Shown piece by piece: positions 1 to 7,615 of a stretch of 60,776 bases of DNA. Position numbers and translations under genes: made by a program. The notes under the pieces are model-generated. The model saw only the letters and a program-made list of their open reading frames with translations, was not told the DNA's origin and searched no databases. Position 1 is the first letter of the stretch. Every line of letters starts with the position of its first letter. Origin of the DNA: an uncultured Oscillospiraceae bacterium (GTDB lineage Bacteria; Bacillota; Clostridia; Oscillospirales; Oscillospiraceae); NCBI GenBank assembly GCA_947627325.1, contig CANQVO010000013.1, forward strand, positions 1 through 60,776, given 5' to 3'.

Positions 1-240
1 GCCGAGCACGCCGCCAAGTTCGCCGAGCTGCTGGGCGAGGTGGTCACCGACTCCACCAAGAAGAACCTGGAGATGCGGGTGGAGGCCGAGCACGGCGCCA
101 CCCAGGGCAAGACCGACCTGGCCAAGAAGGCCAAGGAGCTGAACCTGGACGCCATCCACGACACCGTCCACGAGATGGCCCGGGACGAGGCCCGCCACGG
201 CAAGGCCCTGAAGGGTCTGCTGGAGCGGTACTTCGGCTGA
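1..240 (+). CDS. Rubrerythrin family protein, C-terminal part (5' end outside window)
   Basis: The window opens inside this frame, so only the last 79 residues are visible. They are helical and carry an EARHG segment, the E-x-x-H di-iron ligand pattern of the last helix of the erythrin (ferritin-like) domain. Rubrerythrins reduce hydrogen peroxide in the cytoplasm of anaerobes, using electrons from rubredoxin. The next gene, 27 bases downstream, is a rubredoxin, which supports a peroxide-reductase pair in one operon. No C-terminal rubredoxin domain follows the erythrin helices, so this is either a rubrerythrin with its rubredoxin domain at the N-terminus or one lacking it. Confidence 0.85.
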   Translation, partial: AEHAAKFAELLGEVVTDSTKKNLEMRVEAEHGATQGKTDLAKKAKELNLDAIHDTVHEMARDEARHGKALKGLLERYFG

Positions 241-267
241 TTTTTCACAAGGAGGAGCGACACGGCT

Positions 268-423
268 ATGGCGAAATATGTCTGCCCCTGCGGCTATGAG
301 TACGACCCCGCCGTGGGTGACCCTGACAGCGGCATCGCCCCCGGCACCCCCTGGGAGGACGTTCCCGCGGACTGGGTCTGCCCCATCTGCGGCCTGGGCA
401 AGGACGCCTTCACCCAGGCGTAA
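268..423 (+). CDS. Rubredoxin with a CxC first metal half-site
   Basis: A 51-residue protein too short for many ORF filters. The start follows a strong AAGGAGGAG site. It has the rubredoxin layout: a Y-V-C...GYEYDP N-terminal knuckle, a central [16 protein letters not shown] loop with the aromatic core, and a C-terminal CPICG knuckle. The single Fe is normally held by two CxxC pairs. Here the second pair is C-P-I-C, but the first reads C-P-C (residues 6 and 8), one residue shorter than usual. It probably shuttles electrons to the rubrerythrin encoded just upstream. A terminator follows at once, so the two genes close their operon. Confidence 0.9.
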   Translation: MAKYVCPCGYEYDPAVGDPDSGIAPGTPWEDVPADWVCPICGLGKDAFTQA

Positions 424-434
424 CCCGCGCGGTC

Positions 435-470
435 AAAGGGCATGGATGGCCCCCATCCATGCCCTTTTTT
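435..470 (+). terminator. Intrinsic terminator of the rubrerythrin-rubredoxin operon
   Basis: A 12-bp perfect stem (438-449 with 453-464, GGGCATGGATGG and its complement) has a 3-base loop, is followed by six T and preceded by AAA. Confidence 0.9.
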
Positions 471-611
471 CCTGTCAGCCCGGGGCCTCTCCCCTGCCCC
501 ACGACCCCGACCCAGTTGGGATGCTCCCCTATGCTGCCCCACGACGCGACCCGGTCAGGGCCTCCCCATGTCTCCCCACGACCCGCAAAAAGATGTTCAG
601 GAGGGATCTGC

Positions 612-1274
612 ATGAAACGGCTTCCCGCGCTGGTGTTGGGGGCGGCCATGGTGGCCGCCCTGGCCGCCTGCGGCGGTCCGCGAAACCCCGCCGACAAAGG
701 CCAGGAGCCGCCCGCGGAGACCGCCCAGGCCTCCACGGAAGAGGCGGTCCTGGGCGTCTACTCCCAGGCCGACAACACCTACGAAAACGCCCTCCTGGGC
801 GTCGGCTTCCAGCCCGGGGAGGGGTGGGAGATCTGGGACGAGGGCGAGCTCGCCCAGCTAAGCGGCCTCCCGGCGGAGGCGAGCCCCGACGAGGCCCTGG
901 AGGGCGACGGCTACGCCCAGGTCTTCTACGCACAGGCCCAGGACGGCCTGCTCACCGCCGGCATCGCCCTGGAGGACCTGGGCCCGCGCCCCGGCGACGC
1001 CCTGGACGAGCAGGCCTACACGGAGCTGACCCAGGAGCGGGTGGCCCCCGCGCTGGAGGCCATGGGCGTCTCCGATATCACCACAAGCCTCGGCGCCGCC
1101 ACCCTGGCCGGGGCGGAACACCCGGCCATCTTCCTCCACGGCGTCCTCCAGGGGGTGGAGCTCTACGAGACGGTGGTGTGCGTCAAGGCCGGCGACTACA
1201 TCGCCAGCGTCACCGCCGCCAGCTACCTCTCCGACGCCACCCCGGACATCCTGGCCCTGTTCTACGCCCTGTGA
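612..1274 (+). CDS. Putative lipoprotein of unknown function
   Basis: This 220-residue protein starts at ATG 612 behind AGGAGGGAT. Residues 1-20 form a lipoprotein signal: KR, a hydrophobic stretch, then an L-A-A-C lipobox with Cys20, so it should be lipid-anchored on the outer face of the membrane. A short low-complexity linker rich in E/A/Q follows. The mature part starts with a Y-E-N-A-L-L-G-V-G-F stretch and a GW motif, as seen in small Gram-positive lipoproteins that fold as an alpha/beta domain, but I do not recognise a named family. An in-frame upstream extension exists but lacks a ribosome site. It is monocistronic, flanked by terminators. Confidence 0.75.
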   Translation: MKRLPALVLGAAMVAALAACGGPRNPADKGQEPPAETAQASTEEAVLGVYSQADNTYENALLGVGFQPGEGWEIWDEGELAQLSGLPAEASPDEALEGDGYAQVFYAQAQDGLLTAGIALEDLGPRPGDALDEQAYTELTQERVAPALEAMGVSDITTSLGAATLAGAEHPAIFLHGVLQGVELYETVVCVKAGDYIASVTAASYLSDATPDILALFYAL

Positions 1275-1315
1275 CCGCAACCCCGCAAACGCTCTAGTCT
1301 GACCCCGTGCGTACA

Positions 1316-1349
1316 AAAGCGCCCCCGGCTTCCAGCCGGGGGCGCTTTC
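1316..1349. terminator. Bidirectional terminator between convergent genes
   Basis: A 13-bp perfect stem (1318-1330 with 1334-1346) has A residues on the left and T on the right. It can end the lipoprotein transcript (plus) and the glf-GT2 transcript (minus). Confidence 0.85.
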
Positions 1350-1360
1350 TGTGGGTGGGG

Positions 1361-2380
1361 TCAGTTGAACTTGTAGATCTTCTGTGCCAGGCGGTAGCCG
1401 CCAAGGGCCAGTTTTTTGGGCCAGTTGCCCACGGCGGAGAGGGAGGCGTATTTCATCCGGCGGTAGAGCCCCTCGTCCCGCTCTTTTAAGTACGCCCACA
1501 ACTCGTCCTTCTCCGCCAGCTTCTCCGGCGAGCCGTCCAGCATCAGGAAGATGGAGGAGATGGTCATCATCATGGAGAGGTAGTTGTGCATATACCGGGC
1601 CAGCTTGGGGCTCCTGGCCTTCACGGCCTTCAGGTCGTGGGCGTCGATCATCAGCTTGGTGACCCGCACCTGCTGGTCCACCCGGCGCACCATCACGTCC
1701 TCCCGCACCGACTGGTCCTCCCGGCCGATGAAGTAGCGGTAGAGGTCCAGGTCCATGTAGTAGAGGGTCTTGACGAAGGGCAGGGGCTGGTAGACGAAGA
1801 TGTTGTCCACGTAGAAGGTGTGCTTGGGCAGCTCCAGGTCGCACTCCCGGAGCATCTGGGTGCGGTAGATCACCGAGTGCATCAGCAGATACTGGCTGGG
1901 GCCGAAGCGGCCGATGTCCTTCCAGGTGAACACCCGCCCCGCGGGGAAGACGTTCTTGTAGTCCATGACCTTCCGGGTGTTGTCCTCGGCGTGCTCATAG
2001 ACGTAGTTGGCGATCATCAGGTCCAGCGGGTGGCCCTTGGCCACGAACTCCCGCAGCTTGTCCAGCACCTTGGCCAGGGCGCCCTCGTCCAGCCAGTCGT
2101 CCGAGTCCACGACCTTGTAGTAGACCCCGGTGGCGTTGCGGAGGCCCTGGTTGACCCCCTCCCCGTGGCCGCCGTTCTCCTGGTGGATGACCCGGACGAC
2201 GTCGGGGTACCGCTGGGCGTAGCGGTCGCAGATGGCGGGGGTGTCGTCCTTGGTGGAGCCGTCGTCCACCAGGATGATCTCAATGTCCTCCCCGCCGGTG
2301 AGCAGGGTCTGGACGCAGTGGTCCATATACGCCGCGGAGTTGTAGCAGGGCACGGCGAAGGTGATGAGCTTTTGGCCCAT
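1361..2380 (-). CDS. Family 2 glycosyltransferase
   Basis: A 339-residue GT-A fold enzyme. The N-terminus has the nucleotide-binding start (ITFAVPCYNSAAY), a V-D-D-G-S-T motif near residue 38, and D-S-D-D near residue 92 as the metal-binding DxD equivalent. The C-terminal third is helical with no clear membrane segment. Such enzymes add a sugar from a nucleotide donor to a cell-surface glycan. It lies 21 bases after the UDP-galactopyranose mutase gene in the same operon, so UDP-galactofuranose is a reasonable guess for the donor, but the sequence does not prove this. ATG 2380 has a GGGAGGAG site. Confidence 0.85.
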   Translation of the reverse strand: MGQKLITFAVPCYNSAAYMDHCVQTLLTGGEDIEIILVDDGSTKDDTPAICDRYAQRYPDVVRVIHQENGGHGEGVNQGLRNATGVYYKVVDSDDWLDEGALAKVLDKLREFVAKGHPLDLMIANYVYEHAEDNTRKVMDYKNVFPAGRVFTWKDIGRFGPSQYLLMHSVIYRTQMLRECDLELPKHTFYVDNIFVYQPLPFVKTLYYMDLDLYRYFIGREDQSVREDVMVRRVDQQVRVTKLMIDAHDLKAVKARSPKLARYMHNYLSMMMTISSIFLMLDGSPEKLAEKDELWAYLKERDEGLYRRMKYASLSAVGNWPKKLALGGYRLAQKIYKFN

Positions 2381-2401
2381 GGGGATCTCCTCCCTCTCTC
2401 T

Positions 2402-3568
2402 TTATTTCTCTCCCCGGCGCTCCGTCAGCCTGTCCGTCAGCTCCAGCGCCCGCAGGACGATGGCGTCCATGTTGTAGTACTGGTACTCCGCCAGGCGGCC
2501 CAGGAGGTAGAGGTTGGGGTACTCCCCGGCCAGGTCGGCGTAGCGCTGGTAGAGGGCCTTGTTCTCCGGGCTGATGACGGCGTAGTAGGGGATCTGGCCC
2601 GTCTCCCCGGTGTATGCCTTGGAGTACTCCTTCATGATGGTGGTCTTCTTGGGCAGGACCTGGCCGGTGAGGTGCTTGAACTCGGTGATGCGGGTGTAGT
2701 CCTGGTCCACGGTGTAGTTCACCGTGCCGTGGGTCTGATACCACTCCATGGGGAGGGTCTCAAAGACGAAGTCCAGGGTGCGGTAGGGTAGGCGGCCAAA
2801 GCGGCGCTGGAACAGGTCGTCCACCGCGCCGGTGTAGACGATGGGGCCGTGGAACGCCTGGCCGTCCACCAGGGTGGTGCCCACCTGGGTGAGGGTCAGG
2901 ACCTCCTGGGCGTCGGTGTTCAGCCGGAGGGTGATGTTGGGGTGGTCCAGCAGTTTTTCAAACAGCGCCGTGTACCCGTCCTGGGGCATCCCCTGGTAGG
3001 GGTCTTGGAAGTAGCGGTCGTCCCGGGAGAGGAAGACGGGCACCCGGGCGGTGGTGGCCGGGTCGATGTCCTCCGGCTTTTGGCCCCACTGCTTCATGGT
3101 GTAGGTCTTGAAGATGTTCTCATACACATAGTCCGCCAGCTGGGCCAGCTCCGGGTCCTCGCTCTTGCGGAGGTCCAGGATGGTGACCTTCCGCTCCGCT
3201 CCGTAGACCTGAAGGAGCTTTTCCGCCAGGGCCGGGGCCCTGTCCTCGTAGGCGATGTCCAGGCTGGTCAGGTTGAAGGGCACAGGCATCAGCTGGCCGT
3301 GGACGTTGGCCACCACCCGATGGGCGTACTCCCGCCACTGGGTGAAGCGGCTGAGGAAGTCGTAGACCCGCTTGTGGGGGGTGTGGAAGATGTGGGGGCC
3401 GTATTTGTGGATGAGCACGCCGGCCTCGTCGGTGCAGTCGTAGGCGTTGCCGCCCACGTGGTCCCGCGCCTCTACCACCAGCACGGCCCTGCCGGCCTCC
3501 GCCAGCCGCCGGGCCACCGTGGCCCCGGCAAAGCCCGCGCCGATGATCAGCGCGTCAAAGTTCGCCAT
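2402..3568 (-). CDS. glf: UDP-galactopyranose mutase
   Basis: A 388-residue flavoenzyme that converts UDP-galactopyranose to UDP-galactofuranose in the cytoplasm for surface glycans. Visible features are the FAD-binding G-x-G-x-x-G (ALIIGAGFAGATVARRL) at residues 7-23, the V-V-E-A-R-x-H-V-G-G-N motif near 31-41, the K-Y-G-P-H-I-F-H segment, and a late R-L-A-E-Y-Q-Y-Y-N-M motif, all diagnostic for Glf. The length is normal (about 370-390). The start ATG 3568 follows AGGAGGAAGG. It heads a two-gene operon with the GT2 and has its own promoter. Galactofuranose synthesis suggests a Galf-containing wall or capsule polymer. Confidence 0.95.
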   Translation of the reverse strand: MANFDALIIGAGFAGATVARRLAEAGRAVLVVEARDHVGGNAYDCTDEAGVLIHKYGPHIFHTPHKRVYDFLSRFTQWREYAHRVVANVHGQLMPVPFNLTSLDIAYEDRAPALAEKLLQVYGAERKVTILDLRKSEDPELAQLADYVYENIFKTYTMKQWGQKPEDIDPATTARVPVFLSRDDRYFQDPYQGMPQDGYTALFEKLLDHPNITLRLNTDAQEVLTLTQVGTTLVDGQAFHGPIVYTGAVDDLFQRRFGRLPYRTLDFVFETLPMEWYQTHGTVNYTVDQDYTRITEFKHLTGQVLPKKTTIMKEYSKAYTGETGQIPYYAVISPENKALYQRYADLAGEYPNLYLLGRLAEYQYYNMDAIVLRALELTDRLTERRGEK

Positions 3569-3615
3569 ACCCTTCCTCCTTCTGCGCGCGTCCGTTCTCC
3601 CGGTCTGTCACCAGC

Positions 3616-3644
3616 ATTATAGCCCCTGGGCGGTGAAATTTCAA
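3616..3644 (-). promoter_or_regulatory. SigA-type promoter of glf-GT2
   Basis: On the minus strand TTGAAA (3644-3639), a 17-base spacer, then a perfect TATAAT (3621-3616), about 48 bases before the glf start. Confidence 0.75.
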
Positions 3645-3685
3645 GGAAATTTTTTCCAAATTCTAAAACAATTCTACAAACGGGG

Positions 3686-3716
3686 AAAAAGCCGACCGCG
3701 AACGCGGTCGGCTTTT
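3686..3716 (-). terminator. Terminator of hpf
   Basis: The stem GCCGACCGC/GCGGTCGGC with A/T flanks (3686-3716) gives a T-rich tail in the minus direction, 12 bases after the hpf stop. Confidence 0.85.
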
Positions 3717-3727
3717 GGGGCGGTATA

Positions 3728-4267
3728 TCAGTCGTCCAGGTCCAGGATCAGGCCGTAGCCGCCGTCGGCGCGCTTGTAGACCACGGCGAAGGCGCTGTCC
3801 GCGTCCACGTTGCGGAAGGCGAAGAAGGAGTGGTCCAGCAGGTTCATCTGCAGCACCGCCTCCTCGGCGGTCATGGGCTTGAGGGGGAAGCGCTTGGTGC
3901 GGACGATCTTGATCTCCTCCTCGGCCTCGTCGGGGGCGAAGGAGGTGGGCTCGGCGCTGGGCTGGAACGCCTCCGAACGCAGACGCTTTTCCAGCCGGGC
4001 CTTGTTCTTGCGGATCTGGCGCTCCACCGAGGCCACGGCGGCGTCAATGGTGGCGAACATATCGGAGGTGGATTCGGACACCCGGATGATGGTGCCGCCG
4101 GAGCGGATGGTCAACTCCACCTGGTTCTGGCCCTTGTGGACGCTGAAGACCAGGTTGGCCTCCACATCCTGTTTGAAGTACCGCTCCAGCTTGCCGACCT
4201 TCTTCTCGGCATAGGCGTGGACGCTGTCGGGCAGGGTGACTTTCTTGTCTGTGTAGGTGAACTTCAT
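3728..4267 (-). CDS. hpf: Ribosome hibernation-promoting factor, long form
   Basis: This 179-residue protein matches long HPF. It has an N-terminal RaiA/S30AE beta-alpha-beta-beta-beta-alpha domain (about 1-100: MKFTYTDKKV, HAYAEKKVGKLERYF), a variable linker, and a C-terminal dimerisation domain (about 120-179) with V-R-T-K-R-F, the K-P-M-T-x-E-E-A motif, the F-F-A-F-R-N segment and the G-G-Y-G-L-I end. It pairs 70S ribosomes into inactive 100S particles in stationary phase. I chose ATG 4267 over an upstream in-frame TTG because AAGGAG sits 8 bases before the ATG. It is monocistronic with promoter and terminator. Confidence 0.95.
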   Translation of the reverse strand: MKFTYTDKKVTLPDSVHAYAEKKVGKLERYFKQDVEANLVFSVHKGQNQVELTIRSGGTIIRVSESTSDMFATIDAAVASVERQIRKNKARLEKRLRSEAFQPSAEPTSFAPDEAEEEIKIVRTKRFPLKPMTAEEAVLQMNLLDHSFFAFRNVDADSAFAVVYKRADGGYGLILDLDD

Positions 4268-4313
4268 CGTCCTCAACTCCTTTTGTTGGCACGGAAATCA
4301 TTTCCCTATTCCT

Positions 4314-4342
4314 AGCATACCACACATCGCCATAAAAGTCAC
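4314..4342 (-). promoter_or_regulatory. Probable promoter of hpf
   Basis: On the minus strand GTGACT (4342-4337), a 17-base spacer, then TATGCT (4319-4314). The -35 is a 4 of 6 match. Confidence 0.5.
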
Positions 4343-4371
4343 GATGTTTTTGCGAAGTTTTTGTGATTTTT

Positions 4372-5214
4372 TCACAGGGCGGCGGTGGCGTGGCGGGTGA
4401 CGTGACAGCCCATGTTCACCGCGCAGGGGAGGCCGGCGATGTGGGTGGGCCGGGGCTCGATGGCAACGGCCAGGGCGGTGGTCCGCCCCCCGAAGCCCTG
4501 GGGGCCCACGTCCAGGGCGTTGAGCCGTTCCAGGATCCGGGCCTCCATGGCGGCGTAGAAGGCGTCAGAATTATGTAAACTCACCGGGCGGCACAGCGCC
4601 TCCTTGGCGGCCAGGGCACAGCTCTCAAAGTCGCCCCCCAGGCCCACGCCCACCACCACCGGCGGGCAGGGGTTGGACCCGGCCAGACGGACGCACTCCA
4701 CCACGAAGTCCTCCACATCGGCCTGGGTGGCGGCGGGGGTGAACATCCGGGTCCGGCTCATGTTCTCGCTGCCAAAGCCCTTGGGGGCCACGGTGACGGT
4801 CACCTGGTCCCCGGGGACCAGCTTCACGTGGAGGACGGCGGGGGTGTTGTCCCCGGTGTTGACCCGGCGCAGGGGGTCGGCCACCACCGAACAGCGCAGA
4901 TGGCCCTCCACGTAGCCCTGGGCCACCCCGGCGTTGACGGCCTCGGTCACGTCGCCGCCGGTGAAGTGGACCTCCTGGCCCAGGGTGAGGAAGACCACGG
5001 CCATGCCGGTGTCCTGGCAGATGGGCAGGCCCCTCTCCCCGGCGAAGGTAAAATTCTCCTCCATGTCCCCCAGGATGGCCTGGGCCAGGGGGGCGGTCTC
5101 CGTTTGTCTGGCCCGCCGGACGCAGTCCCGCAGGTCCTGGGGCAGGCGGGTGTTGGCCTCCACGCACAGCCGGGCCACCAACTGGGTGAGCTGGGAGACG
5201 GGGATCTCACGCAT
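4372..5214 (-). CDS. Class I fumarate hydratase (or related tartrate dehydratase) alpha subunit
   Basis: A 280-residue protein of the alpha-subunit length of two-component class I fumarases. The three cysteines expected to hold the 4Fe-4S cluster are present: C-Q-D-T-G-M near residue 59, S-N-P-C-P-P near 178, and M-G-C-H-V-T-R-H near the C-terminus. It would hydrate fumarate to malate (or dehydrate tartrate) in the cytoplasm and be oxygen-sensitive. The beta subunit normally lies directly downstream, but here the next gene in the same direction is hpf with its own promoter, so no beta partner is encoded nearby. The start overlaps the upstream amidohydrolase stop (TGATG), implying translational coupling. 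Confidence 0.85.
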   Translation of the reverse strand: MREIPVSQLTQLVARLCVEANTRLPQDLRDCVRRARQTETAPLAQAILGDMEENFTFAGERGLPICQDTGMAVVFLTLGQEVHFTGGDVTEAVNAGVAQGYVEGHLRCSVVADPLRRVNTGDNTPAVLHVKLVPGDQVTVTVAPKGFGSENMSRTRMFTPAATQADVEDFVVECVRLAGSNPCPPVVVGVGLGGDFESCALAAKEALCRPVSLHNSDAFYAAMEARILERLNALDVGPQGFGGRTTALAVAIEPRPTHIAGLPCAVNMGCHVTRHATAAL

Positions 5215-6341
5215 CACGCCACCCTCCTTCCGTTGAGGATCACGGCGCTGGGCGTCGTCATGGGGTCGAAGGGGTGACCGGGGGTCACCACGATGTCGGC
5301 GGCCTTCCCCGCCGTGAGGGAGCCCAGGTCGTCCTCCAGGCCCAGGATCCGGGCGGGGTCCCGGGTGATGGCGGCCAGGGCGGCCTCCTCCTCCATCCCG
5401 CCCCGGACGGCCAGGGCGGCGCACAGGGGCAGGTACTGGACGGGCACCTCCGGGTGGTCGGTGCACAGCGCCACCGTCACCCCCGCCCCGGCCAGGACGG
5501 CGGGGGTGGTCAGGCTGGCGTTTCTCAGCTCCGGCTTGGAGCGGTCGGTCAGGTTGGGCCCCACGATCACCGGGCAGCCGGCGGCGGCGATCACGTCGGG
5601 GATCAGGTGCCCCTCCGTGCCGTGGACCAGGGCCAGCTTTAGCCCGAACTCCCGGCCCAGGCGCAGGGCGGTGACCATGTCGTCAGCCCGGTGGGCGTGG
5701 ATGTGGGCGGGCACCTCCCCCCGCAGAACGGGCAGCAACGCCTCCCACTTGGGGTCGAACTCGGCGTTCTCCCGCCCGCCGTAGGCCCGGGCCCGCGCCA
5801 GCGCCCCCCGGATGAGGGCGGCGGTGGTCATGCGGGTGGTGGGGGGCTCTCTGCGGTCGCGGTAGATCTGCTTGGGGTTCTCCCCCAGGGCCATCTTCAT
5901 GGCGGCGGGGGCCTGGAGGACCATCCGATCGGCCACCGTCCCCCAGGTCTTGACGCAGACCAGTTGGCCCCCGATGGGGTTGGCCGAGCCCGGGCCGGTG
6001 ACCACCGTGGTCACCCCCGCCCGCCGGGCGTCCTCAAAACAGCGGTCCATGGGGTCCAGGGCGTCCAGGGCCCGGAGGTGGGGGGTGATGGGGTCGGTGC
6101 ACTCGTTGCCGTCCGCCCCCTCGGGGCCCAGGGCGTCCCCAAAGACCCCCAGGTGGCAGTGGGCGTCGATGTACCCGGGGGTCACGTGGCCCCCCGCCGC
6201 GTCGATCGCCGGGCCCAGGTCCCCGCCGGGCAGGGCCTCCATGGGGCCCACCCCGGCGATCCTCTCCCCCTCCCAGCGGACATAGCCCCGGGGGATCACC
6301 GGGCCGTCCACGGGGTGGATAACGCCGTTTACGATGACCAT
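5214..6341 (-). CDS. Amidohydrolase (imidazolonepropionase-like), substrate unknown
   Basis: A 375-residue metal-dependent TIM-barrel hydrolase. The first metal motif is D-A-H-C-H-L-G at about residues 60-66, following the typical G-Y-I sequence. H-I-H-A-H-R-A-D lies mid-protein, then L-V-H-G-T-E-G-H, and C-T-D-H-P-E-V-P carries the catalytic aspartate. It ends with the usual small beta domain (GSLTAGKAADIVVTPGHPFD). Start ATG 6341 is preceded by AAGGAGGG; an upstream extension has no site. It is translationally coupled to the fumarase alpha gene, so its product may feed a C4-dicarboxylate or amino-acid degradation route; that is inference only. Confidence 0.85.
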   Translation of the reverse strand: MVIVNGVIHPVDGPVIPRGYVRWEGERIAGVGPMEALPGGDLGPAIDAAGGHVTPGYIDAHCHLGVFGDALGPEGADGNECTDPITPHLRALDALDPMDRCFEDARRAGVTTVVTGPGSANPIGGQLVCVKTWGTVADRMVLQAPAAMKMALGENPKQIYRDRREPPTTRMTTAALIRGALARARAYGGRENAEFDPKWEALLPVLRGEVPAHIHAHRADDMVTALRLGREFGLKLALVHGTEGHLIPDVIAAAGCPVIVGPNLTDRSKPELRNASLTTPAVLAGAGVTVALCTDHPEVPVQYLPLCAALAVRGGMEEEAALAAITRDPARILGLEDDLGSLTAGKAADIVVTPGHPFDPMTTPSAVILNGRRVA

Positions 6342-6406
6342 AGCGCCCCCTCCTTCTTTCGACAGACTTTTTCCGCGCGCTGTGCTACCATAGGTCCATG
6401 GGTAGA

Positions 6407-7474
6407 TCACCCACGTTCATTCCATTCTCCCATCGGGGCCTCGGCCCCCTCGGCGCGGCCTCCGGCCGCGCCCTTTCTTTTCCCCCACCACAGGCCTATC
6501 TTGACCACGGCCCAGACGCACAACAGGTCCCGGAAAATGGGGGACAACGTATTCACGCTGGCCGGGAGATCCATCCCGTCCCAGTACAGCCTCCCGTTGT
6601 GTTTCAGGTACAAGCTCCCGCTGGACGCCGCCGCCACCCCGGTGTCCTTGGGCTGGAGGATAATCGCGTCGCTGTTCCGCGCCCCGGCCTTCCAGACCAG
6701 CAGCTCGTCGTCCCGGTTGATAAGCCCCCGGGTGCACAGCGCCCTCGCCCTTTCATAGATCGGCTCGCCCAGGGTCTGGCCGTCGGGCAACAGCCGCACC
6801 GTCCCGTCCTCCATGAGGCACTGGACAGCCCCGCCCTCCGCCGCGTTCACATCCGCCACGCCGTCCGCGATGTGGCCGCCGGTCCCGCCAAGGGTCAGGA
6901 TCGCCTCCGGGCCAAAGCGGTAGAGGCCGCCGTCCGACGTGACCACATAGAGGGCGTCGCCCAAAAACCGGCAGGTTTTTACCCGGTACCCCTCCATGCC
7001 CGGCACGGGGTCTCCCCCGCTGTCCAGGATGAGAAGCTCCTCGTCCTCCGTGATGACCGCGGCGAAGCGGCTGCCGATCGTCACCTCCCGCGCCCCCTCC
7101 AGCAGTTGGGTAGGCCGGTCGGTCAAGGCCTGGGAAAAGACCGAGGGGGCAAATTCGCCCCGCCAACCCCACAGACGTCCGTCCAGGTCGATGGCCACGT
7201 TGGCCCCCTCATAAGAGGCGACCGCCCGCACATGGTCCATCACCGTCCGGCGAAGGAGGTAGGGCCCCGCCCCGCCGTCGTCGCCGATCCGCACCAGCGT
7301 CTTGCCCGGCGTCACCACCAGCAGACCACCGCTGGAGGTCTGGGTCATGGCGGACGGGTCCGCCTCCCCCACCTCCGCCGGCAAAAACAGCCGGAACAGA
7401 TACACCGCCAACAGCAGGACCAAGATCACATTCCAGATCAAGTTGAGCGTTTTCCCATTGACCCATTTTTTCAT
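6407..7474 (-). CDS. Membrane-anchored RCC1-like repeat protein
   Basis: A 355-residue protein with one membrane segment at residues 10-30 (LIWNVILVLLLAVYLFRLFL) and a likely second near 310-330 (DLLCVWAVVKIGLWWGKRK). Between them lie repeated units that alternate short beta strands with motifs such as 'A-I-D-x-D-G-R-L-W-G-W', 'A-V-I-T-E-D-E-E-L-L-I-L' and 'Y-V-V-T-S-D-G-G-L-Y-R-F-G'. This is the pattern of RCC1/BLIP-II type beta-propellers, which bind proteins or glycans. If the first helix is an uncleaved anchor, the propeller is probably outside the cell. Its function is unknown. It has its own strong promoter and lies 65 bases upstream of the amidohydrolase, so the three genes may be cotranscribed. 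Confidence 0.65.
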   Translation of the reverse strand: MKKWVNGKTLNLIWNVILVLLLAVYLFRLFLPAEVGEADPSAMTQTSSGGLLVVTPGKTLVRIGDDGGAGPYLLRRTVMDHVRAVASYEGANVAIDLDGRLWGWRGEFAPSVFSQALTDRPTQLLEGAREVTIGSRFAAVITEDEELLILDSGGDPVPGMEGYRVKTCRFLGDALYVVTSDGGLYRFGPEAILTLGGTGGHIADGVADVNAAEGGAVQCLMEDGTVRLLPDGQTLGEPIYERARALCTRGLINRDDELLVWKAGARNSDAIILQPKDTGVAAASSGSLYLKHNGRLYWDGMDLPASVNTLSPIFRDLLCVWAVVKIGLWWGKRKGAAGGRAEGAEAPMGEWNERG

Positions 7475-7497
7475 GTCGGCCCCTCCAGTTTTCTTAC

Positions 7498-7526
7498 ATT
7501 ATAGGGTCGGGTCAGCGGCAAGTCAA
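7498..7526 (-). promoter_or_regulatory. SigA-type promoter of the RCC1-like gene
   Basis: On the minus strand TTGACT (7526-7521), a 17-base spacer, then TATAAT (7503-7498), 24 bases from the start codon. Confidence 0.8.
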
Positions 7527-7564
7527 GTTTAACGTGACTCTCTTGTTAAGGTGGGGGTCGATGC

Positions 7565-7602
7565 AAAAAGACGGTAGGCACTTTTCGTGTCTACCGTCTT
7601 TT
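7565..7602 (-). terminator. Terminator of the yabP-yabQ-divIC-yabR block
   Basis: The stem AAAGACGGTAG(G)CAC / GTGTCTACCGTCTTT with one G-T wobble is flanked by A and T runs, just after the S1 gene stop at 7616. Confidence 0.8.
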
Positions 7603-7615
7603 GGGTTTCATTCGC

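Noticed and set aside
278-1297. Long plus-strand frame across the rubredoxin and lipoprotein genes
   Set aside because: Out of frame with both recognisable genes and crosses the terminator at 435-470; Arg/Pro/Gly-rich as expected of a shadow.
4362-4376. Palindrome TGTGA-TTTTT-TCACA at the fumarase stop, resembling a CRP site
   Set aside because: It lies at the 3' end of a gene, partly within the stop codon, in a lineage where CRP-type sites are not expected; more likely part of a weak terminator or chance.
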